In this document: positions 1-7,438 of the stretch, in pieces | Numbering within the stretch: position 1 is the first letter of the stretch | Layout of the letters: each line of letters opens with the position of its first letter | Source: an uncultured Bacilli bacterium | GTDB taxonomy: Bacteria; Bacillota_I; Bacilli_A; RF39; UBA660 | Direction: 5' to 3' | NCBI GenBank assembly: GCA_947588765.1 | Contig: CANPZG010000007.1 | Coordinates: 1 to 41,399, forward strand | Length of the DNA: 41,399 nucleotides | Translations under genes and position numbers: made by a program | The notes under the pieces: model-generated | Seen by the model: only the letters and a program-made list of their open reading frames with translations | Told to the model about the DNA's origin: nothing | The model's database searches: none

Positions 1-1467
1 ACAAAAGGATATGACCCAATACCCGAATTATATTTAACAATAGAAGGACCAAATGGATTTAATAAAGAAATAGAAGGATTAAAAAAAGCAAAATTACAAA
101 CTGAAGATAATAGTTATGATATAACAGAATTAAGAGAAGGAATATATGCCTTAGCAGAAGATTTTCCAATAAATGTAACAAAAGCAGAAGAAGCTCATCA
201 AAAGACGGATACATGGAAAATAACCGTAACGTTCAAAAATTTAGATAGTGACCAACAATTAAACACCAATAAAAAATTTAGTGCAAGAATAATAATTCAA
301 GCTGAAAAGATAGCGAATGATTTATCAGATGTATGTAAAAGTGGAGATAATTTAGCAGAATGTATCAAATTATTACATGATAACTCAGTATATGGAGCAA
401 GTAACTTAATATTCCATGATGGAGATGCAAGTGATAGTGGAAGTGATTTAGAAGCAGGAGACTCATCATATCGCTATAGTGGTTCATACGAAAAAGTAAA
501 TAACTACATTTGTTTAGGTACAACATGTTCAGATAATCCAAATGAAGATGGCTATGATAATTTATATCGTATAATAGGAACTTTTGGAGAAGAAGGAATA
601 AAAGTAGTCAAGGCGGATTATGCAAATAAAGAATTATTAGGCGAAGGAACAACAAAACCTAATAGTGATACTGTAGATACAACAACGAATGGTTCATATT
701 CAGCTGTTTATGCATATAGTGCAACAACCGGAAGTAATCAAGAAAAAGATGCATTTACACATAGATATAAAGGAAGTCTTGATAAAGTTGATAGATATTT
801 ATGGCAAGCAAATGGAGATGATAAAACAGCTGCCAATTGGCCAACAGCCTTATTAAATAAAATTCATTTAAATAATGTGTATTATAGTAAAATAGAAGAC
901 TCTTATAAAAGTTTAATAAAAGAACATAAATGGATATATAGAAATGATAATGCAACAGGGAATAATATAGCCATGGGAACAAATGCGAAAACAGTATATA
1001 ATAATGAATTAGGAACGAATGCTCAAGAAGGACAAACAGATACAGAAAATATAGGATTATTATATGTAAGTGATTATTTATATGGAGCCACACCAAAAAA
1101 TTGGAAAAAACAACCATATGCAGGCATATGGAGATATGCGGAGAATATTGGAAAAGATAAATATAATAATCCAGCAGGAAGTTGGCCTGTAGGACAAGAA
1201 AATAATGATTACCGCTCAGTTACAGATAGTAACTGGTTATACATGGGCTTATGGGAATGGTTAATTACTCAAATAAAAGATTATACCAATGGAACCGAGT
1301 TTCCTGTCCGTGCGTTCGATGTGCTTGCTACCGGTTCTGTCAGCCACAACTACGTCGGCACGATCGCGCGTGTGGTCCGCCCGTCCTTTTATCTCGACTC
1401 TAGCACGACAAAATATAAAAGTGGAACAGGCACAGCTTCTAATCCATACATTCTTGATGTACAATAA
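1..1467 (+). CDS. Surface protein with FGE/C-type-lectin-like C-terminal module (5' partial)
   Basis: Frame +1 is open from the first base to the TAA at 1465-1467, so the gene starts before the window; 488 residues are visible. The first ~100 residues look like the end of a beta-sandwich stalk (WKITVTFKNL...FSARIIIQ), comparable to the stalk of the protein at 27574. Next comes a module with SSYRYSG, NYICLG, a Cys pair (CLGTTC) and NLYRIIGTF. The last ~110 residues contain LLYVSDYLYGA, NWLYMGLWEWLI, VVRPSFYL and a GTGTASNPYI end. The same signposts occur in the same order in the protein at 20963-22252, so the two are paralogues. The RP-x-F-Y-L end resembles FGE-sulfatase/C-type-lectin folds, a scaffold used by diversified receptors; this is inference. 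Codons favour ATA, ACA and GGA until 1299, then change abruptly (see 1300-1407). A terminator follows. Likely cell-surface exposed; ligand unknown. Confidence 0.8.
   Translation, partial: TKGYDPIPELYLTIEGPNGFNKEIEGLKKAKLQTEDNSYDITELREGIYALAEDFPINVTKAEEAHQKTDTWKITVTFKNLDSDQQLNTNKKFSARIIIQAEKIANDLSDVCKSGDNLAECIKLLHDNSVYGASNLIFHDGDASDSGSDLEAGDSSYRYSGSYEKVNNYICLGTTCSDNPNEDGYDNLYRIIGTFGEEGIKVVKADYANKELLGEGTTKPNSDTVDTTTNGSYSAVYAYSATTGSNQEKDAFTHRYKGSLDKVDRYLWQANGDDKTAANWPTALLNKIHLNNVYYSKIEDSYKSLIKEHKWIYRNDNATGNNIAMGTNAKTVYNNELGTNAQEGQTDTENIGLLYVSDYLYGATPKNWKKQPYAGIWRYAENIGKDKYNNPAGSWPVGQENNDYRSVTDSNWLYMGLWEWLITQIKDYTNGTEFPVRAFDVLATGSVSHNYVGTIARVVRPSFYLDSSTTKYKSGTGTASNPYILDVQ
1300..1407 (+). other. 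Adenine-depleted, GC-rich cassette inside the surface protein gene (candidate diversified region)
   Basis: In these 36 codons no third position is A; 29 end in C or T and 7 in G. By my count 1301-1390 has only 9 A among 90 bases against 27 T, and 1291-1410 has 70 G+C of 120. Both flanks are A-rich. Arg is CGT/CGC, and Leu is CTT/CTC, instead of AGA and TTA. The segment encodes the variable-looking loop and the conserved VVRPSFYL strand of the C-terminal module. The equivalent part of the paralogue (about 22090-22190) has normal AT-rich composition. The pattern fits replacement of template adenines in AAY codons, as in diversity-generating retroelements, or import of a cassette from a GC-rich source. 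No template repeat or reverse transcriptase lies in this window. Confidence 0.6.
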
Positions 1468-1480
1468 TTAAGATGATAAG

Positions 1481-1516
1481 TGATTGTAATATTAAGTTAC
1501 AATCATTTATTTTTAT
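1481..1516 (+). terminator. Rho-independent terminator after the surface protein gene
   Basis: Perfect 9-bp stem (TGATTGTAA / TTACAATCA) with a 7-nt loop, followed by a T-rich tail (TTTATTTTTAT), 13 bases after the stop codon. Confidence 0.8.
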
Positions 1517-1525
1517 ATTAAAATC

Positions 1526-1574
1526 TTGTAATTTAATCTTATAAATGTTATATTATGAATAATGTTCATAATAT
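1526..1574 (+). promoter_or_regulatory. Promoter with a 10-bp palindromic operator for the ABC exporter
   Basis: TTGTAA (1526-1531) and TATATT (1549-1554) are 17 bases apart. A perfect inverted repeat, ATATTATGAA-N5-TTCATAATAT (1550-1574), covers the -10 region and the likely start site. This is the placement expected of a repressor operator. The regulator is not identifiable here. Confidence 0.6.
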
Positions 1575-1616
1575 TTTCACAAAAGTATTATAAAATTAAA
1601 AAAGGAGGGCTTTTTT

Positions 1617-4600
1617 ATGCTAGAATTAAAAAAAATATGTAAAACATATATTACTGATGATATAAAGCAAAAGGCTCTAGATGATGTTAATTTAAATTTT
1701 CGGAAATGTGAGTTTGCTAGTATTCTTGGACCTTCAGGTAGTGGTAAAACAACTCTTTTAAATATTATAGGAGGTTTAGATCATTACGATTCTGGAGATT
1801 TAGTAATAAATGAAGTTAGTACGAAAAAATTTAAAGATGCTGATTGGGATAGTTATCGTAATCATCGTATTGGCTTTGTTTTCCAAAGTTACAATTTGAT
1901 TGGTCATCAAACTGTTTTATCAAATGTTAAATTAGCCTTAACTTTATCGGGAATTTCGAAGAAAGAAGCTACGGAAAGAGCCAAAAAGGCTTTAAAAGAA
2001 GTAGGATTAGAAAACCATATTAATAAAAGACCTAATCAATTATCTGGTGGTCAAATGCAAAGGGTTGCTATTGCAAGAGCTTTAGTTAACAATCCAGAAA
2101 TCATTCTCGCCGATGAACCAACAGGGGCTTTAGATAGTGAAACCAGTGAACAAATAATGAAAGTTTTAAAGGATATATCTAAAGATAAATTAGTTATTAT
2201 GGTAACTCATAATCCGGATTTAGCTAAAGAATATTCTACTAGAATTATTAATTTAAAAGATGGTCGAATTACTTCGGATTCTAATCCTTATGATGGTAAA
2301 ATAAATACGAAAGAAAATGAAGATGTTGTAGCGAAAAAAAGAAATAAAACTAAAATGAAGTTTTTAACAGCTTTAAGTTTATCATTTAATAATTTAATGA
2401 CTAAAAAGGCCAGAACTATTTTAGTTGCTCTCGCAGGTTCCATTGGGATAATTGGGATTGCTTTAATTATGTCAGTTTCAACTGGTTTTCAAAACTATGT
2501 TGATACCATTCAAGAAGAAACAATGACATCATACCCCTTAACAATATTACAAGAAAGTGGGGACCTTACTAGTTTACTATTATCAATGCAATCCGGTGGT
2601 GGTGAAAGTAATAGTAATGAAGTAACTGAACAACAAAATATTTCTAATATGTTATCAAGTGTTAGTACTAATGATTTAAAAAGTTTTAAAAATTATCTAG
2701 AAGATAACTATTCGAAAATAGAAAAGGATATTGTAAATATTAAATATGCTTATAGTGTAACACCTAATATTTATACGAAAGATGTTACTAAAGAAATAGT
2801 TAAATTAAATCCAAGTAATTTAATGTCATCAATGTTTGGCGATAATAGTTTAATTACTTCTTCTCCTATGTCCAGTTTTTCTTCTATTTATTCGGAAATG
2901 GTTGATAATACTACGGAAATAGAAGAACAATATGATGTTTTAAAAGGAAGATATCCTAAAAATTATGATGAAGCAATAATTGTTTTATCAGATAAAAGTG
3001 AAATATCAGATTTATTAGTCTATTCTTTAGGTTTAAGAGATTACAATGAATTAAAAGAAATGGTAACTAATATTTTAAGTGGAAAACCTAATAATATTAA
3101 TAATGAACCATTAACATTTAGTTATGATGATTTAATGAATATTGATTTAAGAGTAATTATGCCTACTGATACTTATAAATATAATTCTAAATATGATATT
3201 TATGAAGATATGAGTAGTAATGAGGCTACAATAAAAGATTTATATGATAAAGCTTTAAAATTAAAAATAGTTGGTATTGTGGCTCCTAAAGAAGGAAGTA
3301 TGAATACTTTAGCGTTAAGTCCAGGAGTTAATTATACATCGGCTTTAACAAAATATATTATTGATTATTCAACAAAACAAGATATTGTGAAAAAACAATT
3401 ACAAAATGAAGAAGTAGATGTCTTCTCTGGTAATAAATTTACTGATAAAAATAATAATTTTGACTTTAAATTTAGTGATTTATTAGAAATAGATCAAGAA
3501 AAGTTAAAAAGTGCCTTTAATGTTAATATTGATAGTAATGCTATAGAAAAAGAAACTGCTAATTATATGAAAGAAATAACGGCAGCGATTACCACGGATA
3601 TTACGCCAGCTCAAAAGTTATTTACCGATAATTTAAATACGATGGCTAATGATTTATTTAGTAACATACCAAGTGAATTTGAAGCTAGTGAAGTAGATAC
3701 TCTTGTTAATAACTATCTTAATAGTGATAGTGTTACTGCTAAATTAAAAGAAATGGAAAGTGCTTATGTTATTCCACTTGATACTTTTAAAACTGCTTAT
3801 ATGGGATTATTACAACCAATATTACCGGCTTATGTGACTGCATATAGTGAATATTTAAAAATGATGAATCCTAATGGAGGAGAAGAAAATTCTAAAATAG
3901 TAGTAGTAGATGCTATAAAGAAGACCGTATTAGATAATTATTTAAATAATGCCGCTATTTTAGCAACTAATGAAAAAATGGCTCGAGCAATGACCGAAGC
4001 TTTAATGCAAAAAACAATTTTAACTAAAGTAGGGGAGTTAACTAATACATTCACTAATTCGATGGCTAATGCCTTTAATATTGACCAAGAAAAAATGGCT
4101 TCAGCCTTTAAATTAAAATATACGCAAGAAGAATTAACGAGAATTATTTCGGCGATGATGAATCGAACGGAAGCAAGTGCTGATTCTAATTTATTATCTT
4201 TAGGTTATCAAGATATCGAAAAACCAACGGGTATAGCTTTTTACTTTAGTGATTTTGATGGTAAAGAAGATTTTCTAAATTTCTTAGATAATTATAATGA
4301 TACTGTCGATGAAGAACAAAAAATTAATTATACGGATACTACAGGTATTTTAATGAATTCCGTTAAAACTATAGTTAATGCTGTAAGTTATGTTTTAATA
4401 GCCTTTGTTTCAATATCTTTGGTAGTTTCTAGTATAATGATTGGCGTTATAACTTATATTTCTGTTTATGAAAGAACCAAAGAAATTGGTATCCTTCGGG
4501 CTATTGGGGCATCCAAAAGAAATGTATCATCTATATTTAATGCCGAAACCTTTATCATTGGTTTACTTTCAGGCTTGCTTGGTATTGGTATATCTTATGC

Positions 4601-4787
4601 TTTAATTCCAATTATCAATGCTGTATTACATCATTTCACTGGCAATATTCCTTTATCCGCAGCTTTGGCAATTGATAGAGCCTTAATCTTAGTTGTATTA
4701 AGTATTATCTTAACTTTAATTGGGGGTATTATTCCAGCTAGAGCAGCAGCTAAAAAAGACCCAGTTGAAGCATTAAGAAGTGAATAA
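1617..4787 (+). CDS. Fused ABC transporter: MacB/LolD-type ATPase plus FtsX-like permease
   Basis: 1056 residues. The N-terminal ~225 residues are a complete ABC ATPase: Walker A GPSGSGKT (38-45), Q-loop Q90, signature LSGGQ (142-146), Walker B IILADEPTG (162-170) and switch His198. The rest is an FtsX/MacB-type permease with one membrane helix near residues 265-285, a long extracytoplasmic domain of about 600 residues, and three helices at the C-terminus starting near residue 910, with the typical YERTKEIGILRAIGAS sequence between the first two. Such exporters move peptides, lipoproteins or drugs, or act as mechanotransducers in cell-envelope stress. A single chain with ATPase before permease is common in low-GC Firmicutes. 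Strong RBS AAAGGAGGG, 7 bases before ATG. It is monocistronic, with its own promoter/operator and terminator, which suggests induction by a specific stress or compound; the substrate is unknown. Confidence 0.9.
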   Translation: MLELKKICKTYITDDIKQKALDDVNLNFRKCEFASILGPSGSGKTTLLNIIGGLDHYDSGDLVINEVSTKKFKDADWDSYRNHRIGFVFQSYNLIGHQTVLSNVKLALTLSGISKKEATERAKKALKEVGLENHINKRPNQLSGGQMQRVAIARALVNNPEIILADEPTGALDSETSEQIMKVLKDISKDKLVIMVTHNPDLAKEYSTRIINLKDGRITSDSNPYDGKINTKENEDVVAKKRNKTKMKFLTALSLSFNNLMTKKARTILVALAGSIGIIGIALIMSVSTGFQNYVDTIQEETMTSYPLTILQESGDLTSLLLSMQSGGGESNSNEVTEQQNISNMLSSVSTNDLKSFKNYLEDNYSKIEKDIVNIKYAYSVTPNIYTKDVTKEIVKLNPSNLMSSMFGDNSLITSSPMSSFSSIYSEMVDNTTEIEEQYDVLKGRYPKNYDEAIIVLSDKSEISDLLVYSLGLRDYNELKEMVTNILSGKPNNINNEPLTFSYDDLMNIDLRVIMPTDTYKYNSKYDIYEDMSSNEATIKDLYDKALKLKIVGIVAPKEGSMNTLALSPGVNYTSALTKYIIDYSTKQDIVKKQLQNEEVDVFSGNKFTDKNNNFDFKFSDLLEIDQEKLKSAFNVNIDSNAIEKETANYMKEITAAITTDITPAQKLFTDNLNTMANDLFSNIPSEFEASEVDTLVNNYLNSDSVTAKLKEMESAYVIPLDTFKTAYMGLLQPILPAYVTAYSEYLKMMNPNGGEENSKIVVVDAIKKTVLDNYLNNAAILATNEKMARAMTEALMQKTILTKVGELTNTFTNSMANAFNIDQEKMASAFKLKYTQEELTRIISAMMNRTEASADSNLLSLGYQDIEKPTGIAFYFSDFDGKEDFLNFLDNYNDTVDEEQKINYTDTTGILMNSVKTIVNAVSYVLIAFVSISLVVSSIMIGVITYISVYERTKEIGILRAIGASKRNVSSIFNAETFIIGLLSGLLGIGISYALIPIINAVLHHFTGNIPLSAALAIDRALILVVLSIILTLIGGIIPARAAAKKDPVEALRSE

Positions 4788-4812
4788 AACTCTAGTAATA
4801 GAGTTTTTATTT
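4786..4812 (+). terminator. Rho-independent terminator after the ABC exporter
   Basis: 9-bp stem AAAACTCTA / TAGAGTTTT with a GTAA loop, continuing into T-rich sequence. It starts at the stop codon. Confidence 0.8.
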
Positions 4813-4821
4813 TGATATAAT
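4813..4821 (+). promoter_or_regulatory. Extended -10 promoter for the methyltransferase-pseudouridine synthase pair
   Basis: TGATATAAT gives a TGn plus a perfect TATAAT, 25 bases before the ATG at 4847. No good -35 is visible because that position falls in the preceding terminator. Confidence 0.5.
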
Positions 4822-4846
4822 AATTTTAAATTGAGAGTGATTAAAA

Positions 4847-5710
4847 ATGAAAGTTGTAGATAGTTGGAATGATTATGAATTATTAGCCATGAGTGAAGGT
4901 CAAAAATTAGAAAGATGGAATAATATTATTTTATCAAGACCGGATCCTCAAATAATATGGAGCGAAAAAAGTCCATTATGGAAAAATGCAGATGCGGTAT
5001 ACCATCGAAGTAAAACTGGGGGCGGGTCCTGGAAAAAGAAACATAATATGCCTGATAAATGGCAAATAAAATATAAGGATTTAACTTTTAATATTAAACT
5101 TATGGGATTTAAACATACCGGCATATTCCCTGAACAAGCTTATAATTGGGATTATATGCGGGAAAAAATAAAAAATAGTAAGCGAGAAATTAAAGTTTTA
5201 AATTTATTTGCTTACACCGGTGGAGCTACTGTTGCTTGCCTTTCAGCTGGAGCTAGTGTCGTGCATGTCGATTCCTCTAAAGGGATGGTTGCATGGGCTA
5301 AAGATAATGTTATTAGTAGTCATTTAGAAGATAGAAATGTCCGTTTTATTATTGATGATTGTCTAAAATTCGTAGAAAGAGAAATAAGAAGAGGACATAA
5401 ATATGATGCTATTATTATGGATCCTCCTTCTTTTGGTAGAGGTGCTAATAAAGAAGTATGGAATATTGAAGATAGTCTATATAAATTAATTAATCTTTGT
5501 TTAGATGTTTTAAGTGATAAACCATTATTTTTCTTAATTAATTCTTATACGACAGGATTAAGTCCTAAAGTATTAGAAAATATTTTAAATTTAACAGTTA
5601 ATCATAAATATAAAGGAGTAGTTTCATCTGATGAAATAGGAATAAAAATGAAAGATAGCTCTTTAATACTACCATGTGGTATCTATGGAAGATGGGAAAG
5701 TAATGATTAA
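4847..5710 (+). CDS. Class I SAM-dependent methyltransferase, RlmI/RlmK-like
   Basis: 287 residues with a Rossmann-fold methyltransferase core: motif I NLFAYTGGAT (119-128), acidic D142 after strand 2, and motif IV DPPSFGRG (192-199). The DPPSF catalytic motif and the NLFAYTGG start are typical of the RlmI/RlmK group (COG1092/PF10672), which methylates 23S rRNA bases. The N-terminus lacks an obvious PUA domain, so the exact target is not assignable. The last 8 bases overlap the next gene, a pseudouridine synthase, so two RNA-modification enzymes appear translationally coupled. Start ATG 4847 is preceded by a weak GAGAGTG RBS. Confidence 0.8.
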   Translation: MKVVDSWNDYELLAMSEGQKLERWNNIILSRPDPQIIWSEKSPLWKNADAVYHRSKTGGGSWKKKHNMPDKWQIKYKDLTFNIKLMGFKHTGIFPEQAYNWDYMREKIKNSKREIKVLNLFAYTGGATVACLSAGASVVHVDSSKGMVAWAKDNVISSHLEDRNVRFIIDDCLKFVEREIRRGHKYDAIIMDPPSFGRGANKEVWNIEDSLYKLINLCLDVLSDKPLFFLINSYTTGLSPKVLENILNLTVNHKYKGVVSSDEIGIKMKDSSLILPCGIYGRWESND

Positions 5711-6377
5711 TATTTTATATGAAGATAATCATTTAATGGTGGTAGAAAAACCTTATAATGTTCCGGTTCAAGCTGATGATAGCAAAGATTTAGATTTATT
5801 AACGCAAATAAAGAATTACATTAAAGAAAAGTATCAAAAGCCGGGCAATGTTTATTTAGGTTTAGTGCATCGCCTTGATAGACCAGTCGGTGGCATCATG
5901 GTTTTTGCTAAAACGAGTAAAGCCGCGGAAAGATTAAGTAAAGAAATTAGGGAAAAGACCTTTCATAAAGATTATTTAGCTATTGTCCATGGTAAATTAA
6001 TAGAAAATAAAACATTAGTGGATAAAATAAGTAAAGATTCTAATAACTTTAAATCTTATATAGATGAGGCAAATGGTAAAGAAAGTATTTTAGAGTATTA
6101 TCCCTTGGATTATAAAGAAGATTTAACTCTCTTAAGAGTGCATCTAATTACAGGAAGACATCATCAAATTCGTTTGCAATTAGCTCATCAATCTCATCCC
6201 ATCTATGGGGATAATTGGTATGGTTTCCAAGAAAAAGTACCAATTCATTTATTTGCTTATCACTTAGAGTTTATTCATCCTGTTACAAAAGAAAATATGT
6301 CTTTTACCTTAATCCCAGAATTAAAGGATAAATGGTTATTATTTAAAGAAGATTTAAAAAAATTAAAAGAAGAATAA
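5703..6377 (+). CDS. RluA-family pseudouridine synthase
   Basis: 224 residues. The RluA-family active-site motif HRLDRPVGG contains the catalytic aspartate D59, with downstream GRHHQIRLQ and HPIYGDNWYG motifs. The enzyme isomerises uridine to pseudouridine in rRNA or tRNA. No N-terminal S4 domain is present, so it is the short RluA/YqcB-like form. I chose ATG 5703 (MINILYEDNH) because the conserved ILYEDNHLMVVEKP start begins there and GGGAAAG precedes it. An in-frame ATG at 5676 would add nine residues buried in the upstream gene. It overlaps the methyltransferase gene by 8 bases. Confidence 0.85.
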   Translation: MINILYEDNHLMVVEKPYNVPVQADDSKDLDLLTQIKNYIKEKYQKPGNVYLGLVHRLDRPVGGIMVFAKTSKAAERLSKEIREKTFHKDYLAIVHGKLIENKTLVDKISKDSNNFKSYIDEANGKESILEYYPLDYKEDLTLLRVHLITGRHHQIRLQLAHQSHPIYGDNWYGFQEKVPIHLFAYHLEFIHPVTKENMSFTLIPELKDKWLLFKEDLKKLKEE

Positions 6378-6416
6378 ATAATATCAAAAAAGAATATTAT
6401 GGTAATAAATTTGTGG

Positions 6417-6445
6417 TTGCAACAAATACATAGTTGTGTTATAAT
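6417..6445 (+). promoter_or_regulatory. Strong promoter of rplS
   Basis: TTGCAA (6417-6422), 17-base spacer, TATAAT (6440-6445), with TGT in front of the -10 (extended -10). Predicted transcription start is at about 6452, exactly where the L19-leader-like hairpins begin. Confidence 0.8.
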
Positions 6446-6451
6446 CTTATC

Positions 6452-6497
6452 GATACCCAAAAGGTATGTAATCCGCTGAAAAGTTCATGATTACAGG
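6452..6497 (+). ncRNA. L19-leader-like cis-regulatory RNA
   Basis: Two adjoining hairpins sit directly at the predicted 5' end of the rplS message. Helix 1 is ATACC/GGTAT (6453-6457 with 6463-6467). Helix 2 is GTAATC/GATTAC (6468-6473 with 6489-6494) and is immediately contiguous. Position and a compact two-hairpin form agree with the known Firmicutes L19 leader family, thought to let ribosomal protein L19 control its own synthesis. Family assignment is by context; a covariance-model search was not possible. Confidence 0.6.
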
Positions 6498-6528
6498 TAA
6501 AAAATATATAGAGAAAGGAATGAAGTAC

Positions 6529-6870
6529 ATGGCAAATCTTGTTGACAAGATTAACGAAAAACATATTCGTAAGGATATTCCTGAATTTCGTGTTGGAGAC
6601 ACTGTTAGAGTTGATGTTTGGGTAAAAGAAGGAAAAAAGGAAAGAATCCAATCTTTTGAAGGCTTAGTAATAGCTCAAAAAGGAAGTGGAGTATCAAAGA
6701 CCGTTTCTGTTCGTAAGAAAAGTGGAACAGTTGGCGTTATCAGAATTTTTCCAGTTAATGCACCAACTATTGATAGTATTACAGTAGTTAAAAAAGGTAA
6801 AGTTAGACGTTCTAAACTTAACTTTATTAAGAAGATGCGTAAGGAATACAAAGTTAAGGAAAGAAATTAA
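6529..6870 (+). CDS. rplS: 50S ribosomal protein L19
   Basis: 113 residues, close to the ~115 of Bacillus L19. Conserved family segments: FRVGDTVRVDVWVKEGKKER, SFEGLVIAQKGSG, SVRKKSGTVGVIRIFPVNAP and KVRRSKLNFI. L19 sits at the 30S-50S interface. I chose ATG 6529 (MANLVDKINE) because AAAGGA lies 9 bases upstream. In-frame ATGs at 6487 and 6520 fall in the leader hairpin or on the RBS. The gene has its own promoter and leader. It is not next to rimM/trmD as in many Firmicutes. Confidence 0.95.
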   Translation: MANLVDKINEKHIRKDIPEFRVGDTVRVDVWVKEGKKERIQSFEGLVIAQKGSGVSKTVSVRKKSGTVGVIRIFPVNAPTIDSITVVKKGKVRRSKLNFIKKMRKEYKVKERN

Positions 6871-6888
6871 TTCTTTCCTTAATTTTTA
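6856..6888 (+). terminator. Terminator hairpin overlapping the rplS stop codon
   Basis: Perfect 10-bp stem AAGGAAAGAA / TTCTTTCCTT; the stop codon TAA lies in the 5-nt loop and AATTTTTA follows. As lepB starts 12 bases later with no clear promoter of its own, this may be a partial terminator or processing site setting the rplS:lepB ratio. Confidence 0.65.
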
Positions 6889-6899
6889 TGGTGAAATAG

Positions 6900-7385
6900 A
6901 TGAAAAAGTTTATTAAAGAAATATATCCTTATGTCATTATTGTTATTGTCGTCGTTCTTATTCGTTCATTTATAGCCACACCAGTTAGAGTAGATGGCGA
7001 TAGTATGAAAAAGAATCTACAAGATGGCGAAATATTAGTTTTATATAGGTTAGCGAAAATCGAAAGATATGATATTGTTGTTTTACATGAAAAAGAAGAT
7101 AATGATAATATTATTAAAAGAGTGTATGGCTTACCAGGTGAAACCATTAGAATAGCCCATAATAAAATATATATAAATGGCGAAGTTATTGAAGATAATT
7201 ACGCTAATGGGAAAACTAGTGATTATGAAGAAATTACTTTAGGTGATGATGAATACTTTGTTTTAGGAGACAATCGAGGTGTAAGTAAAGATAGCCGAAT
7301 GATTGGCCCAGTTAAAAAAGATAGTATTAAAGGTGAAACTGTATTTAGACTATTCCCATTTAATAAAATAGGAACAATAAAATAA
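6900..7385 (+). CDS. lepB: Signal peptidase I
   Basis: 161 residues, typical of the short Gram-positive SipS-type enzymes. One N-terminal membrane helix (about residues 9-26) is followed by GDSM with catalytic Ser35, IIKRVYGLPGE with general base Lys73, and the conserved GDNRGVSKDSR box. It cleaves signal peptides of exported proteins on the outer face of the membrane. Likely clients in this window are the proteins at 33446 and 38093, which have cleavable-looking signals. It probably depends on read-through from rplS. Confidence 0.93.
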   Translation: MKKFIKEIYPYVIIVIVVVLIRSFIATPVRVDGDSMKKNLQDGEILVLYRLAKIERYDIVVLHEKEDNDNIIKRVYGLPGETIRIAHNKIYINGEVIEDNYANGKTSDYEEITLGDDEYFVLGDNRGVSKDSRMIGPVKKDSIKGETVFRLFPFNKIGTIK

Positions 7386-7414
7386 ACAGCATTTAAGAAA
7401 AATGCTGTTTTTAT
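7385..7414 (+). terminator. Rho-independent terminator after lepB
   Basis: 10-bp stem AACAGCATTT / AAATGCTGTT with a 5-nt loop, then a run of Ts. It begins at the last base of the stop codon. Confidence 0.85.
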
Positions 7415-7438
7415 ATAAAGAAAAGATACTTGCTATAT

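Noticed and set aside
1261..1471. Open frames on the opposite strand and in another plus frame across the GC-rich cassette.
   Set aside because: They arise because GC-rich sequence lacks stop codons. They have no RBS and no recognisable product, and the frame-1 surface protein explains the region.
5676..5702. Longer start for the pseudouridine synthase.
   Set aside because: It lies deep in the methyltransferase gene, lacks an RBS and adds residues before the conserved family start.
6487..6528. ATG 6487 as start of ribosomal protein L19.
   Set aside because: It falls in the leader hairpin; the well-spaced RBS serves ATG 6529 and gives the normal protein length.
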